Counted from the first letter of the stretch, positions 27,067 to 40,500 are shown. The stretch is DNA of 64,000 nucleotides from Todiramphus chloris collaris (GCA_025345505.1 JANVCC010000070.1:11910157-11974156), one strand, 5' to 3'. Numbers and translations are program-made. The notes: a model not told the origin generated them from the letters alone.

Positions 27067-28487
27067 TGTCAAGGTTTAGTGTCAGGGCCATCCTGACCTA
27101 TAACATCTGCACTCTATTAACCTTTCTCCCTCCCCAAAGGGCAAGAGAAAGTGAATAAGGGAGACTTACCGATTAGAAAAGGAAACATATATGTACAAAT
27201 ATACTTGCATATATACAAAATCAGCATCAAACACAACCTCTCTGATGGCAATTATGTCATCATCACCACTGATACTGTGGAGCAGGCACTGGGGAAGTCC
27301 TAGACTGGACTCAGCAGCAGATGGGAACCAGATTCAGGAACACTGCTGGAGAGCAGTCTTGTGGAGAAAGACTTGGGATTCCTGGTGGACAACAAGTTCT
27401 CCATGGAGCAGCAATGTGCCCTTGTGCCCAGGAAGGCCAATGGTGTCCTGGGGTGTATCAAGAGGAGCGTGTCCAGCAGATCGAGGGAGGTTCTCCTCCC
27501 CCTCTACTCTGCACTGGTGAGACCTCACCTGGAGCATTGTGTCCAGTTCTGGGCTCCCCAGTTCAAGAGAGACAGGGATCTGCTTGAGAGAGTCCAATGG
27601 AGGGGTACAAGGATGATGAAGGGACTGGAGCACATGCCTTATGAGGAGAGGCTGAGACACCTGGGGCTCTTTAGTCTGGAAAAGAGAAGACTGAGAGGGG
27701 ATTTGATAAATGTTTATAAACATATGAGGGCTAAGTGTCAAGAGGGAAGGGACAGCCTCTTCTCACTCGTGCCTTGTGATAGGACTAGGGGGAATGGATA
27801 TAAGCTGGAGCACAAGAGGTTCCACCTTAACATGAGGAGGAACTTCTTTCCAGTGAGGGTCACAGAGCACTGGAACAGGCTGCCCGGAGAGGCTGTGGAG
27901 TCTCCTTCTCTGGAGATTTTTTAAAACTCGCCTGGATGCGTTCCTGAGTGACCTGTGTTAGGGGAGATTAGGTTGTAGGGTAGATTAGGTTGTAGGGTAG
28001 CTTATATGATCCTGCCCTGGCAGGGGGGTTGAACTCAAAGATCTCCAAGGTCCCTTTCAACCCCTAACACTCTGTGATTCTGTAACACACAGAATGGGAT
28101 CAAAGCCAGAATGGACAAAGTCCTCCTCAGATGCTGGCCATTGCAGAAGACATCTTGACCCTCATGATCACTCAGCTTTATACCAAATATTATGTATATG
28201 GGATGGAAAACCTTGTTGGTTGGTTTACAGTCACCTGTCCTGGCTGTTCATCCCCACACATGCAGTGTTTTACTTTATGCACCCCCGATGTGCTACGCAA
28301 GATTTAGCAGTGGCCTTGGTCAGCACAGCAATCCTCCTTGGCAATAACTCTAAACATCTGCTGGAAGCAGATGCTTTCTGCAAAAATCTGCTGTTAACTT
28401 CAGAAATCTGCAGTTATTTAGAAGAGACTGAGCTGAAAAGTAAAATTACCAAAAAGAACTAGTTCTATTCTCACACAAACCAGGACA
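27067..28487 (-). mobile_element. LTR of the ERVL-like family, split by a CR1 insertion
   Basis: The ends match the sister LTRs on the minus strand: TGTCCTGGTTTGTGTGAG at the right edge and CACTAAACCTTGACA at the left. The flanks CCCTC (27062-27066) and CCTTC (28488-28492) are a target duplication with one mismatch. The LTR is interrupted after AGGAACAC by a CR1 at 27344-28083. The two LTR parts are noticeably diverged from the 18226 copy, consistent with greater age. Confidence 0.9.
27344..28083 (+). mobile_element. CR1 LINE 3' end (740 bp) nested inside the LTR
   Basis: A continuous open frame at 27361-27924 encodes the C-terminal part of CR1 ORF2, with [39 protein letters not shown] and later [11 protein letters not shown] frameshift follows in a short poly-T. 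The 3' untranslated tail ends GTGATTCTGT. AACAC occurs on both sides (27339-27343 and 28084-28088), with the LTR sequence resuming right after, so both borders are resolved. The long intact frame suggests a fairly recent insertion. Confidence 0.95.
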
Positions 28488-28492
28488 CCTTC

Positions 28493-31483
28493 CTTCATCA
28501 AAACCAGCAGAGCTGGCCCCAAGGCTCTACTGCAGTTTACTTAATTCTGTGAATAAGTTTATTAGTGACCAACCATCCAGCTGTACACAATTCTTGACAG
28601 CTACAATTTTCAGCAAATACCCTATATGCTTTTTGGTCAGTGAACATTTCATTCTTAGACTCCAAGTATATCAGAGGGTAAACAGTTGATCAAAGAAAGC
28701 CGCAGCTCGCGAGCCGATGGCATATTTTATCCTTCTTTGCTCTAGAGTCATCTTAGTACAGCACAGAGGCCACACATTTCATTCCCTGGGAGCATGTCAT
28801 GTAATCTGGTTGAGATTCAGTGCAGTTTGGGCATAGAGTAAATTAGTGAGCAAGGATGCAACGAAGTGCTCAGTGTCTCACATTACAGCTGCAGCAGACA
28901 GATAACCTGGGAAGCTGTTTCCAAAAGATTTCAGGCAACTGAGAATTTCTAGTCTTTTTCAGATGCCACCACTGGATTTCAGCCCAGATGCAGTACCATG
29001 CTAGGTCATCTAACAATGAACACAGCATCTCCACATTAGAAGAATAACTGTGAATTATGTCTTCCTCTAAAATTTCTTTGCATAATTCAAGAAAAAAAAA
29101 CTTTTAAAAGTGCTATTAGAAAGTTTATGTACAATTGACTGCATGTCTTACCACTTCCAAAGACATTTTACATGGAATATAAAAAAAGACACCCAATAAT
29201 ACTATGCTGCCCAAAGACAGACTTCAAGTGAGGGGTGACAATTTTTTCCAAATCTAGAGCTGCAGGTTCTGATTAGAAAACTGCAGCCTTCTCTGTAAAA
29301 CTTTAATCTCTTAAATAGAAAATACCAAACACATTCATAAAATAATTTTTTTTATTTTGATAAAATCCTTATAAATATCAAAGCACTGGATCAACTCCAC
29401 TGTTTTCAATATGTAAAAAACATGTAAAACTTTTGTTTCTGACATGAAGCAGTAGCTTTATTACTTCCTCTTCTGAGACAAATTTTATAAACTTCCTGCA
29501 ACTCATAACATTTTGTTCATGTTCTGCAGCTACTCATGTGACAGGGATACATATCAGATCCAACACTAAGTCTATAAAAGGGTGTAAAAACACACAACAC
29601 ACTCCTTCTCTCTCCATGCACACTTTCCAGACATCTTCATTCAGGAAAAAACAAGCCGAGGCCTCTTCAGCTGTATTCTTCTCCCTGTGCCAGAAAACAA
29701 ACAAGTGCCTGCAGGTTTTTCCCCTTTGGTTAACAGCTGTACCTGCTGTTGCTGCCAAATGCCTTTTGTTTTCCCCATGGTCTGAGTTCTTTCCTTCAGA
29801 AAACATTTAGAAGGCATTGAGAGGCCTTGCAGCAATAGAAGCTACCGCCTGTGGAGGAGAAAACAAAAAAATCCATCTATTTTAAACTAAGCTAAAATAT
29901 CTATGTCTCTATGTCTAATTTATTTAGTAATAAGAAGGTATAATCATGCTTGTGATTTCCCTCACAACTGTCCATCTAAGATAAAAAGATCTGTTGAGGT
30001 AAAAGGCACAGCCTATAAAACCTACAAAACCCCACAAATTTCATGGACAGCAAGTTGGTCAGAAGTACAACAGAGACTGGTGGTGATTGCTGCTCATGAA
30101 ACCTCTAGCTGCCTCTTTCAGGTATCACCAGTTTTCACTATGTAGTTTTCACAGTCTAAGGGTAAATCTAAACCTATATTAAGCTACATCCTATGGCAAG
30201 TTAACTAAAAATAATAAAAATGAATTTGGCATAAACCAAACAATTATATTCAAATAACAAAAGTTCCTGAGATAAACACAGGCTCAAGCCAGTTCATAAA
30301 GACAGACATTTCAGCACATTGTTATCGAGGGCTGATCTTTTAGTAGCTATTGACTTTGACTTGCTCTAACTGCTGTCTTTGGTATTGGAATAGAAGTGCA
30401 ATTGCCCAAATTCTACTAAGACAGTCACTACCTAGGAGACATCCATGCTCCACTGAAAGATGCAACATATGCAGTGTGTGTTTCACATGCAACATGTCTG
30501 GTATGAAAGAATCTGGAGCAATAGAAACCCCTGCCTCTTGATTTAAGAGTCTGATGATGCTACATGGTTATAGAGTTACAGTCACTTATTGTTCACTAAA
30601 TACCACAGGTTGCATTTAGGAATGAATAGTTCCCCTCTATGCCCCTCCACTTTGTAGTTTTCAGGACAATTTCATCCCTATGGTGGAATTCCATGGTGGA
30701 ATTCAGAAATAGCTTAATCTACCTGACATAATCCTGCAATATAAAAAAATCCTTGTTATTTGTTAGTGTTGGGTTTTTGTTTGTTTTTAGTTTTGGTTTC
30801 ATTTTGTTATTGGTTTGGGGTTTTTTTTTTTGGTTGGTTGGTTTTGTTGTTTGTTTTTTTTTTTTTTTAACTCAATCTACATCACTACTGCTATGAAGCA
30901 GTCAGAGTAACAGGATCATAAAAATACCTATTTTACTTGAATGCTGCCAGTCATTACTGCTTTTTATAGAAAAGTAAGCATGATATTGTGGAAGTCAGTA
31001 ATTAAATTGTATCAGCCTTGAAATATCTTTCCTGAGAATAATAGTATGACGTTTACAGTGTGAAGTCCTATACAGAAGCTAAATGTTATGTTAGAGACCA
31101 GAAGCATAATCCCAGAACATCCATTACTGCCATTAATATCAGGGATCCTGTTCAACAATTTGGTGGCAAACTCTGGACAATTCCTTCATCACATCTGATC
31201 CTTATGATTAGCACTCCCCTCTGAGCATGCAACACTAATGACTCAGTGTTCCCAAACCAATGCACTCAAACACAGTCAGACCTGTTAACACTGATGAACC
31301 TGCAACAACTCAGGACATACTTCTTGGTGAGAAATCACTGCATGGTAACCAATAATAAAACTACACCTACTTGTTAAAACAAACAACTCACAAAAAAAAA
31401 ATATTTAAAATCACAAAGAATATTAACTATAACAATTAATTCAGCCTTTGGTTTCAGAGGGATGCTACTCTGGCTTTACTCCT
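28493..31483. other. Intergenic sequence and probable CA13 3' untranslated region
   Basis: The part nearest 31483 should hold the 3' untranslated region of CA13 (minus strand). An ATTAAA on the coding strand overlaps the CA13 stop codon at 31483-31488. A more distant AATAAA on the minus strand lies at 29919-29924. Mirror-image 90-codon frames at 29534-29810 on both strands have no recognisable content. Confidence 0.45.
30770..30870. repeat. G/T-rich low-complexity tract
   Basis: A run of GTTTT, GGTT and T(n) units with almost no A or C. A similar tract lies in CA13 intron 4 at about 36695-36818. Confidence 0.85.
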
Positions 31484-31597
31484 TTAATTCCTTCTGACTT
31501 CTCGTCCCTTTAAAGGCTGGGGAGGACGGAAGTTTCTCAGCAAGCAACAGGCGACCTCATCCTCAGCAGTGCTCAGAAGGCTGCGGAATTTGGCTAG
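31484..31597 (-). CDS. CA13: CA13 coding exon 7 (terminal)
   Basis: The acceptor TTGCAG precedes [14 protein letters not shown]. The exon continues through [11 protein letters not shown] to RRN and a TAA at 31484-31486. Relatives end KVRASFH or similar, so this protein stops a little short with different last residues. No simple one-base indel would restore the usual end. Confidence 0.93.
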   Translation of the reverse strand, partial: LAKFRSLLSTAEDEVACCLLRNFRPPQPLKGREVRRN

Positions 31598-34500
31598 CTG
31601 CAATCAAAAAGACATAAGATTCAGCAGAAAACCCTCACACTCATACAAATGAAAAAGCATGTAGTAAATATTAGAGAGACTTGTCACCTTTTTTTTTTCC
31701 AGCAGGAAGAATGGAACTGTATTTTTCTACGGTATGTGGGAAATCATAATTTCACCATTTCTGTCCTTGCAAATGAAAAATGATGACTACCAAGAAAATC
31801 TCCCAAGATATACATCAGAATGAAACTGTGAATAAGGATTATTTCTTTCCTATATTCACTCTGTCTTTCATAACTTGACCTAAAGCGGGGCAGGGGGTTA
31901 TATTTTTTTATTTGATTTTAGCTTGGAGTTTCTGGAATGTTTTCTGACAAAATTAGATTTCTTATGTGCACCAATATACGTCTTCTTGTTCAAAGAGTAT
32001 GTTCGCAATTAACCTGGAATAATCGGTGTGGTGCTATATAAAGTTTCTGTAATTAGCACTTTTCTTATATTAAACATGTACTCACAACCAGTAGAGATTA
32101 AAAATGTTTCCCTTGTGAAGTCACAGAATGAACAGTTGTTCATACCTCAGCATGGTACGAACAAACTTCTCGTCTTATGACCATCTCTGCAGAAACCCAG
32201 ATCAGAGATCCATGTTTAAGCCTTTGGATATCTGAGTCTGATTTCTGACCTGGAGTTTAGTATTTTGTCTAATTTCAAACATTTCAAATATTTACTATTT
32301 ATATATAGCACCTTACTTCCAAAAAGGTAGGACAGCACAAAAATAATTCCATTATAAAATACCATTTAGTTGTACAGCACATTGCGTCTTAACTGCATTG
32401 AGAGAAAAAACACCAGCACTATCTTATTTCACCCCATTCTAAAGCTAACATTTGTAATTCAGGCTCCCTCTGAGTTCCTAAAAACATAAAATTTGAATTT
32501 CTTTCACCCTGAAAAGTGCACCAAAAAGTAGGTAGTAAACTGTAAAGCCCCAAAGAGATACAAATAAGGAATAAGATTAAATGGGAAAACAGTATCAATC
32601 ATGGTGATGACTGATCAATCGCAGTGGTGGACCATACTGGAAACAAACACTTTTAGCTACATCCATTCTTACAAGAATATATCACATTTAGACTTTAATA
32701 CATAGGATACACCTACAGTCTGAAAAATGACTAGTAAAGAATTAGGGTATTTGACATTGCTTCTGACGCCATGTCCTCTGAACCTGTTACACATGTGTGT
32801 TTGCATACAGTATTTCACATCTTAGAATGTATTAATTATAGATTAGCCCCAAAAAGAACCTTTTAACCTGAACAATGGCTGGTCTTTGGAAAGCTGGTAC
32901 TGTAACACAAATTTTCAATCCTAGATCCATCACATTGCAGCAAGTCCTTCAAAGCCAGAATGAGGGGAATGGGAAGAGATACAGATGCAAAAAATACACA
33001 CACAGAGCAGATACATGACTTCAAATCAGTTACAATGGGAATTTGAGGTCTCCTGACTACCAAGAATCCCATTCAGTGAGCTGCCTTAACATTTTGTGCA
33101 AAAACTGAAACCACCATTTCTGCGGAGGATGTAGTGTATTGAATTTTCTGAGGTCTTTGTAACATTGACTGTGAATGACACAAATGCTGAGTTACAAAAA
33201 TCTTAAAGGGTTACAGTGTGCCCAGAATATTGATAACATATCACAGGTGATGTACTTAACATCCAATGTGATAAGCTACTTGGCATCAGTGTCTCCAGTA
33301 GGGAAAAACTCTTTATGCTCAAGGTGATCAGCCCACTGGGTGTCACTATTGCAGCAGATATAGCATGAAGCTTAATTTCATGTGAAAAGTAAGTAGACTC
33401 TTTTATGTGATATCACACTTCTCCTAAAACAGCCTAGCATAAAGCCCAGCTTATTACAATTTTATTTGCTTATCATTATTCTAGTAAATTCACCGAGTTT
33501 TACGTATCTGGAATGTAAGAAGAAGTCTACTACAGATGTGACAAATAAAATGCCAGAGATGGTGTTTGAGCAGGATATACAAATAATAGAATCAAATGGA
33601 ATTCCAGGATTTCTAACCATCACCAGAACCTTTGTGGGTTATTTTTGATAGTTCATTTTCAGAGTATGCATATTCTTTTTTAAAAAGGGATAATAGTTGC
33701 TGTGCAAAGAAAGGCAACAAGAAGTCAGGATAAATTTGATAGACATATTTTGTCCTTTGAAAATTTGGTAAGGTATGCAACAGCAAGGTCTGCAAAAACT
33801 GTATGTTTGGCTGGCATTTAGAATTTCAAGTCTTACTAAAGCACCATTTCGATAGCAGAGAAAAGTAAAAAAAATACCTGTTCAGAACAAACACTTATGG
33901 GCTCTCTCAGAACAATCCAGATGACACTCTCAAGAAGAGGTGGAACGGTGAGGGAGCCAAAGTAAGTCCAGTAGTCCAGGGACTTGGGAAGCAGACAGCT
34001 AGGATCAAAGTTTGTGAACAGTGCTCTTTTACCCTGGAAAGAAATAAAAAATAAAAGTCATTGTGATCATAGATAAAATACATTAAGAAATCTATTTCTT
34101 AAACAAAGTTTAAAAAAAAAAAAAAAAAAGAGAGAAAGAAAAATATAAGGACACCATTATTTAAAAGCAAGAGGACCAGATAAATCATGCCAGAGGAGGC
34201 AGATCCACTGTGGGGTGGGCTAGCAGCATCCTGGATGATGATCACAGAAGGTGAGCCAGTGCCCTTCTGATTAGGTGTTACCTCTGTGACAGTTTTGCTG
34301 CTGCTATCCTTGATGCCAGCAGGACACCAAAGGTGTCATGTTAACATAGACTCCTTATAATCAAAAATGACCATGAGATAGAAGTTGTCGGAAGAGGTGA
34401 GAAAATGTTAATACTTTCAATGTGGTGTCTGTGGCACTGGCAGAGTAACTGCACAGGTTACTGCCATCTACTGCCCTCCCCATTCACTACTCCCAGGCCC

Positions 34501-37500
34501 ACAGGCTACTACAACTTCTGCCTTTTCCAGCTACCAGGCCACAGATACCTATATGAGACATGACGGTGGAAGTCTAGCTGATTTCTCTCACACAAACAAT
34601 AGCTTATTTCTCACTGTGTACTTCATCAGAACAGGGGAGGAAATCTTTCCCTCATCTTTTGCACAACTTGCCATCAAGCACGTTCTTCCCCTGTTCTTAT
34701 TCTCATTGCAAAAGATTTGTTAGAGACTGGGTTCTTTGAGGAATTAGCATTTTCCTCTGATCTTTTATCGTATAAAAATTATTCTTTGTCGTCTTTACCT
34801 AACAAGAATGGTCCTAAACTGTCCCAAATCAGAGTTAGATATGGATAGCTATGAGACTAGGGAACATGAAGGTGAAGGGAGTAGCAGCTAGGTTGCAAAA
34901 AAATCCCAAAACAGAAAAAGCAACCACCAATATCATCATCAATGATATAGATAGCGGGATCGAATGCACCATCGGCAAGTCTGCAGATGACACCAACCTG
35001 TGTGATGTGATCAATATACCAGAGTTATGATCCAGAGGGATCTGGACAAGCTGGAGAAGTGGGCCCAGGTGAACCTCATGAGGTTCAACAAGACCAAGTG
35101 CAAGGTCCTGCACCTGGGTAAGAACAATCCTCATTATCAATAAAGTCTGGGGGATGAGGTGATAGAGAGCAGTCCTGTGAAGAACGGACTTGTGGGTTTT
35201 GGTAGATGAGAAGCTGGACATGAGCCAATAATGTACACTTGCCACACAAAAGGCCAATCACATCCTGGACTGCATCAAAAGAAGTGTGGTCAAGGGAGGT
35301 GATTCTCCCCCTCTACTCTGCTCTGGTGAGACCTCACCTGGAGTACTGCATCCAGCTCTGGCACCCTCAAGGCAAGAAGGACATTGACCCGAGGGAGCAG
35401 GTCCAGAGGAAAGCCACAAAAATTATCAGAGGGCTGGAACACCTCTCCTATAAGGACAGGCTGACAGAGGTGGGGTTGTGCAGCCTGGGGAAGAGAAAGC
35501 TCTGGGGAGACCTTATAGCAGCCTTCCAGTACCTGAAGAGGGCCTACAAGAAAGCTGGGGGACGAACTGTTTACAAGGGCTTGTACTCATCGAATGAGGG
35601 GCAGTGGTTTTAAACTAGAGAAGAGTAGATTTAGATTGGACATTTGAAAGAAGTTCTTTACTATGAGGGTGGTGGAACACTGGAACAGGTTGCCCAGGGA
35701 GGTGGTAGAGGCCCCATCCCTGGAGATATTCAAGGTCAGGCTTGATGAGGCTCTGAGCAATCTGATCTAGCTAAGGATGTCCTTGCTCACTGCAGGGGGG
35801 TTGTACTAGATGACCTCTGGAGGTCCCTTCTAACCCAAGGCATTCTACTATTCTGTAATTCTATGATTCTGTGATAATACTAGTATTCTTTTAGAAGAAT
35901 TTGTTCACCTTGATTCTGATGGTGTCCAAGCGATCAGTAATCTTCTTCAGCTGTGGGTTGCATTCACCAATCTGTTGAGAGAAAAAATAAATACTTGAGC
36001 GCCAGAGAAAAACAGCAAAAATAAATAACCAAAAAGCAAATGCATAATTAAATTATTTTATGTAATTTAGGTGACTGTGAGATTTGATGGATGTTGTGAG
36101 TATGAGCCTGTGACTAGCTGGTCCTTAGAACTCATACAGGTCATAAAGAACACACACTCCTCCATGACAGTATTTATTCTGGCTATTCATGGTACTTATT
36201 TCATCTACAAAAGACCCACAAACTTTACACTACAGGGGAATAAATCAATATATTATTCATGTTTTATAAGCATGGTATTAAAAGTCACAGGCTTACATCT
36301 GAAATTTAAATTGCTTAAAACAGAGAAGGCATTGTTCTTATGTATCCCAAGCAGAATTTGTGTCCTAAGAAATTCAGGGAAACTTTCCTTGAAGCAGTAT
36401 CAGGTAAACTGGAATGACAAAATTACTGAAGCAGTTCTTTGCAGCTGCTGCCTGTAATGGCTCCCTGACTGCACCATCACCAGCACTAGCTGGGATCAAG
36501 AAGCTGTGGCAGCCAGGCAGAAGCCACAGATTGCATCAAAGCCCTACCCTTTGTCATGGATTGTGTGAATTCTCCATCTGCTTCTTCATACAGAAGTCTA
36601 TGAAGCTGTTCCAAGAGTTTAATTTCTTCTTAGGAGAGGCACAGGAGGCAAAGAGGTATATAAGAATTAGAAGGAAATTCTCCAGTTTCTGATGGTGTTG
36701 TTTGTTGTTGGTTGGTTTTGTTTGTTTGGGTTTTTTGTTTTGTTTTGTTGTTTTTTGTTTGATTGCTTGTTTGGGGTTTTTTTGGTTGGTTGCTTTTGGT
36801 TTTTAGGGTTTTTTTCAGAAGAAACTAACAGTTCAAGAACAAACTGTTAAAGAAGTATTTGAATCAAATCAGATTGTCCTCCTAAGGAAACCTGTTAGTC
36901 AAACACAAGTTATTGGGATGCATATAGGGGCAGCTGAATTAAGTTCCACATCTTATGTTGTACAGGAGTGCAGACTAGGCAAACTGATGAGTCTCGCTGA
37001 CATAAAAATCTACTAATCTGATATTTTTAGTCTTCAAGGAATCAGAGCTCTCTCAAGTAAACAGCATGAAGGAAACAGTATAATTTCATGCCCATATAAA
37101 ACAACTATCTCAATTATTAACAATAATTATACCAGCCATAGAATCATAGAATTATCAAGGTTGGAAGGGACCGTAAAGACCACCTAGTTCCAACCTCCCT
37201 CCCAACGGCAGGGATACCTCCCACTAGATCAGGTTGCTGATCCAGCCTGGTCTTAAAAACTTCCATCAGCATTATCCCTTTGGGCTCATAATGTAGATTT
37301 ATTAGGAGGACCGGGGCCAAGGCATTCTTTACTTACCTTCAGAAATACAGCCATGACTGCTAATCCATCTGACTGACGAGCTGCCTCAACAAAACTGGAA
37401 TATTTCTCTGAGTTCCAGTGGACCACATGAAGCTGAAAAGCGAGAAAGACAGACAGCATCAACTCCTGCTGAACTCAAATAGTCACAAAGTAATACTACA

Positions 37501-40500
37501 ACTTTACTGGGTTTGATACTCTACTCTGCTATTTTGTATTCAGAGCCATTCAGTTTTCTAAATGCAATTATTTCTTGAAACTGGTAAATATATAATTCAC
37601 ACAAATGGCAAAAAGCATTTCCAGTGGCTGGGATTATTCCAAATTTAGCAGTAATCAACACACTACAGTGCCCGGCAAACTACTGTTGAGTCCACAGATT
37701 TTGAAGAGAGAAGCTAAGACAAGATATCCCATGGTTACATAACTAAAGCTTTCAAATCCATTTTTAGTACAGCTGATTTTAAAAAGTGATTGAAAATTGT
37801 GAGAATGTTATTAGTTGCTCCTCTTTTGCCTTAATCAAGCTTTCAGTACCATTAATCAGCCACATAAATAGCTAGAAAACAGGCAGAGGAACACACTAAA
37901 CTTGCACTGACCCCTTCTCCCATGTTTAGTTTGACAATCAAAATTTCATTTTTTATACCTTCCGGATGCAATTTGCTATGATTATCAGTAGTTAGGCACT
38001 TAGAAGCAGTTTGATTATCTCAGGTTGGAGCACTTGCATTTCCAGCATGAATTATTTCTGGAACTGTCCTGTGGTAATTGTTTAAGAAGCTTAAAGACAC
38101 CACCTAGCCAGGTGGGGAAACCAAAAGGCCTGATACCACCTCAGTCCCTCCTGCTAAGCCAGGTTTCCTTAATCCTGGCCGTGCTCCACAGTAGGAGCTC
38201 CTGGTTCCTGGGAAGCTCCAGGATGTCCCAGCCTTGAGCAATGCTCTGACTGCCAAACCGGAGAGAGCACAAACACTGAGACAGTGATTAAGTACTTCAC
38301 AAACATTAATTACTCTCACAAATCTTCAGTGGATTAGTAAATCTTATTACCCATAGATTTTAGATAAGGAAAGAGAGGCTCAGCATGGGATTGGCTTTTC
38401 TGAAATTGGTGACATCCTTTCAGACTTCGAACTTTACACTTTAGGAGTGCTGAAAAGCAAGTCCACTGAATGACTTCAACTGGGATGAACCCCTGAAAAA
38501 AAGCTTCCTTTTGGAATACAGCACTTCAAGATCTCTAAAGTAAGAGCAATTTAGGAAAGCTGGAACTTGCTTTAAAAGTTTTCTATGAGAAGCAACATAG
38601 CTGTGTGGTTGAAATAGGATTCTAGGTGTGTGAAGATTTTGACAATCTCAATCCTTGACTAACCTCTATGAGTTTCAGTTTTCCATATCTGTAAAGCTTG
38701 GTGTTACAGAGTATAATTAATGTTTGTTAAGCACTTGAGCTCTAATGTGCTGAAACATTACTTTCAGCAAGTAAGGAATCCCACTAAAATCAACAATAAT
38801 ACATGTATATTATAAATTAAACAATTGGCAAGTGCATTAGTATCCTGGAGCTCATGTGTCTGCACCACTTGCTATTATAAGTTCACAGAAGCTACAATGA
38901 ACAACTTGCAAACAACTATATTTTTATATACACAAAAAGGAAACGGATACTCTCAGTCAGAATTTACTTTTATTGTGGATTTTTAAAAAAGGAAAAAAAA
39001 ACAACAAAGAACAAAAAGGAAAATTCCCACAGCTAAATAAAGCCCATTCCCACTCCCTCATAGCTTTGCCAAATAAAGCAAACTAACCCCTACCCCAAAC
39101 CCCCAACAGAACTTTGAAATGCTTTTGGGTACAGCCCCCTTCTCAATGTCTTGTGACTTCTTTTTAAGGAATATATCCCGTCTTACCACCGCTCTGTCAC
39201 TGCAGCTTGTGAAGAGACCTTGATCAGATCATACGTTGTCACAAAGAATGGAGCCATGGATCCCTTCTGCTTGCTGGTGGGCTTAGGGGGCTGAACCTTG
39301 CAGTCTTCTTTACCTGTACACTATTTTTTTTCTTTGACTCAGTTGATGCTTTTTCTTGAATTCTTACACATCTTCCTTATGAAGGTGAGCACTGAAACCA
39401 TCTTCATGTCTCCTTTTGAGGTATTTCCTTTTGTGTCAACAGTGCTCAGAAGCCTTGATCTTAATTCTGGCTTTCTCATCCCAAAGCCAAAGTGACATCT
39501 AGAGAGCTTCTTGTGGAGGGTTACCCAACCAAAAGGTAACGGAAAGATTTTTAGACTGTCTAGAAATTCAGATATTTTCTCCTTCCATTTGGTTTCTTAG
39601 ATGGGAAACATATATATATTTTCTCTGCTAGAAATTTGGGTTTGGTACTTAAAGGTTTTAAAGCACCTCTATTAATTCTTTATATTCCATCTCACCTGGT
39701 TCCTGTGGAAAACATAAGCCTTTAAACACTGCAAATGTCACTTTTCCCCATTAGTGTTAGAAAAAAGATTTTTTTATTCTGACCACTATCTCTTATAGCA
39801 TTTTCAGTAAAATCTGATCACACCACTGTGCATACATTTAATTTTTTTTTCTTCTTTAGTATTACATCTTTTATTTCTCCATCACAATTTTATACTTTTT
39901 ACTTCTTTTTAACCACAGAAAACTCTTCCACTGCCTGAATTGTTGTTAAAGATCTCACCCTCATCAAAATACTCCATTTGCAAAGAGGAATTGGATACTT
40001 TTTACTGTAGACTACTCAAAGGCACAGAAGGAGACAGAACAGGAGCGAACTCTCCGTGCCAGAGCAGACGGAGCATTTCTCCCCATGGCATGCTGCCTCC
40101 AAGGAAAGGCAGTACCTCCACAGACAGCAGACACCCCACAGATACTAAGCTTAGATTCCCAAAGTCGTAGCCATCACATTGCTAAAGGCACCACAATATG
40201 CAACACTCCTAAGTCTTGCATAAAGTTTACACTGCGCAGACCCCAAATCAAATAGTTCTGTGGTTTGCAACTGAAGCTGACTTTGAAAACATTCTCCAAG
40301 GAAGAGACAGTGAAAGACAAAGTTTAAAATAACTCTGGAACATTAAATCTTGCTCTTATCAAGCTCTTGTCTTCTGTACTCCTTTTGTAATCCTCTCCAA
40401 AGCTTTCAAATAGATTCTCCTTTGAGAAATGACCAAACATGCAGCACTTCAGGGAGACTGCTTGTCTTTCGATAAAATAGGGGGAAAGCAAAAAGTGGGA

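Noticed and set aside
29534-29810. Two 90-codon frames mirroring each other on opposite strands
   Set aside because: Chance overlap, with no recognisable motif, splice signal or composition bias.
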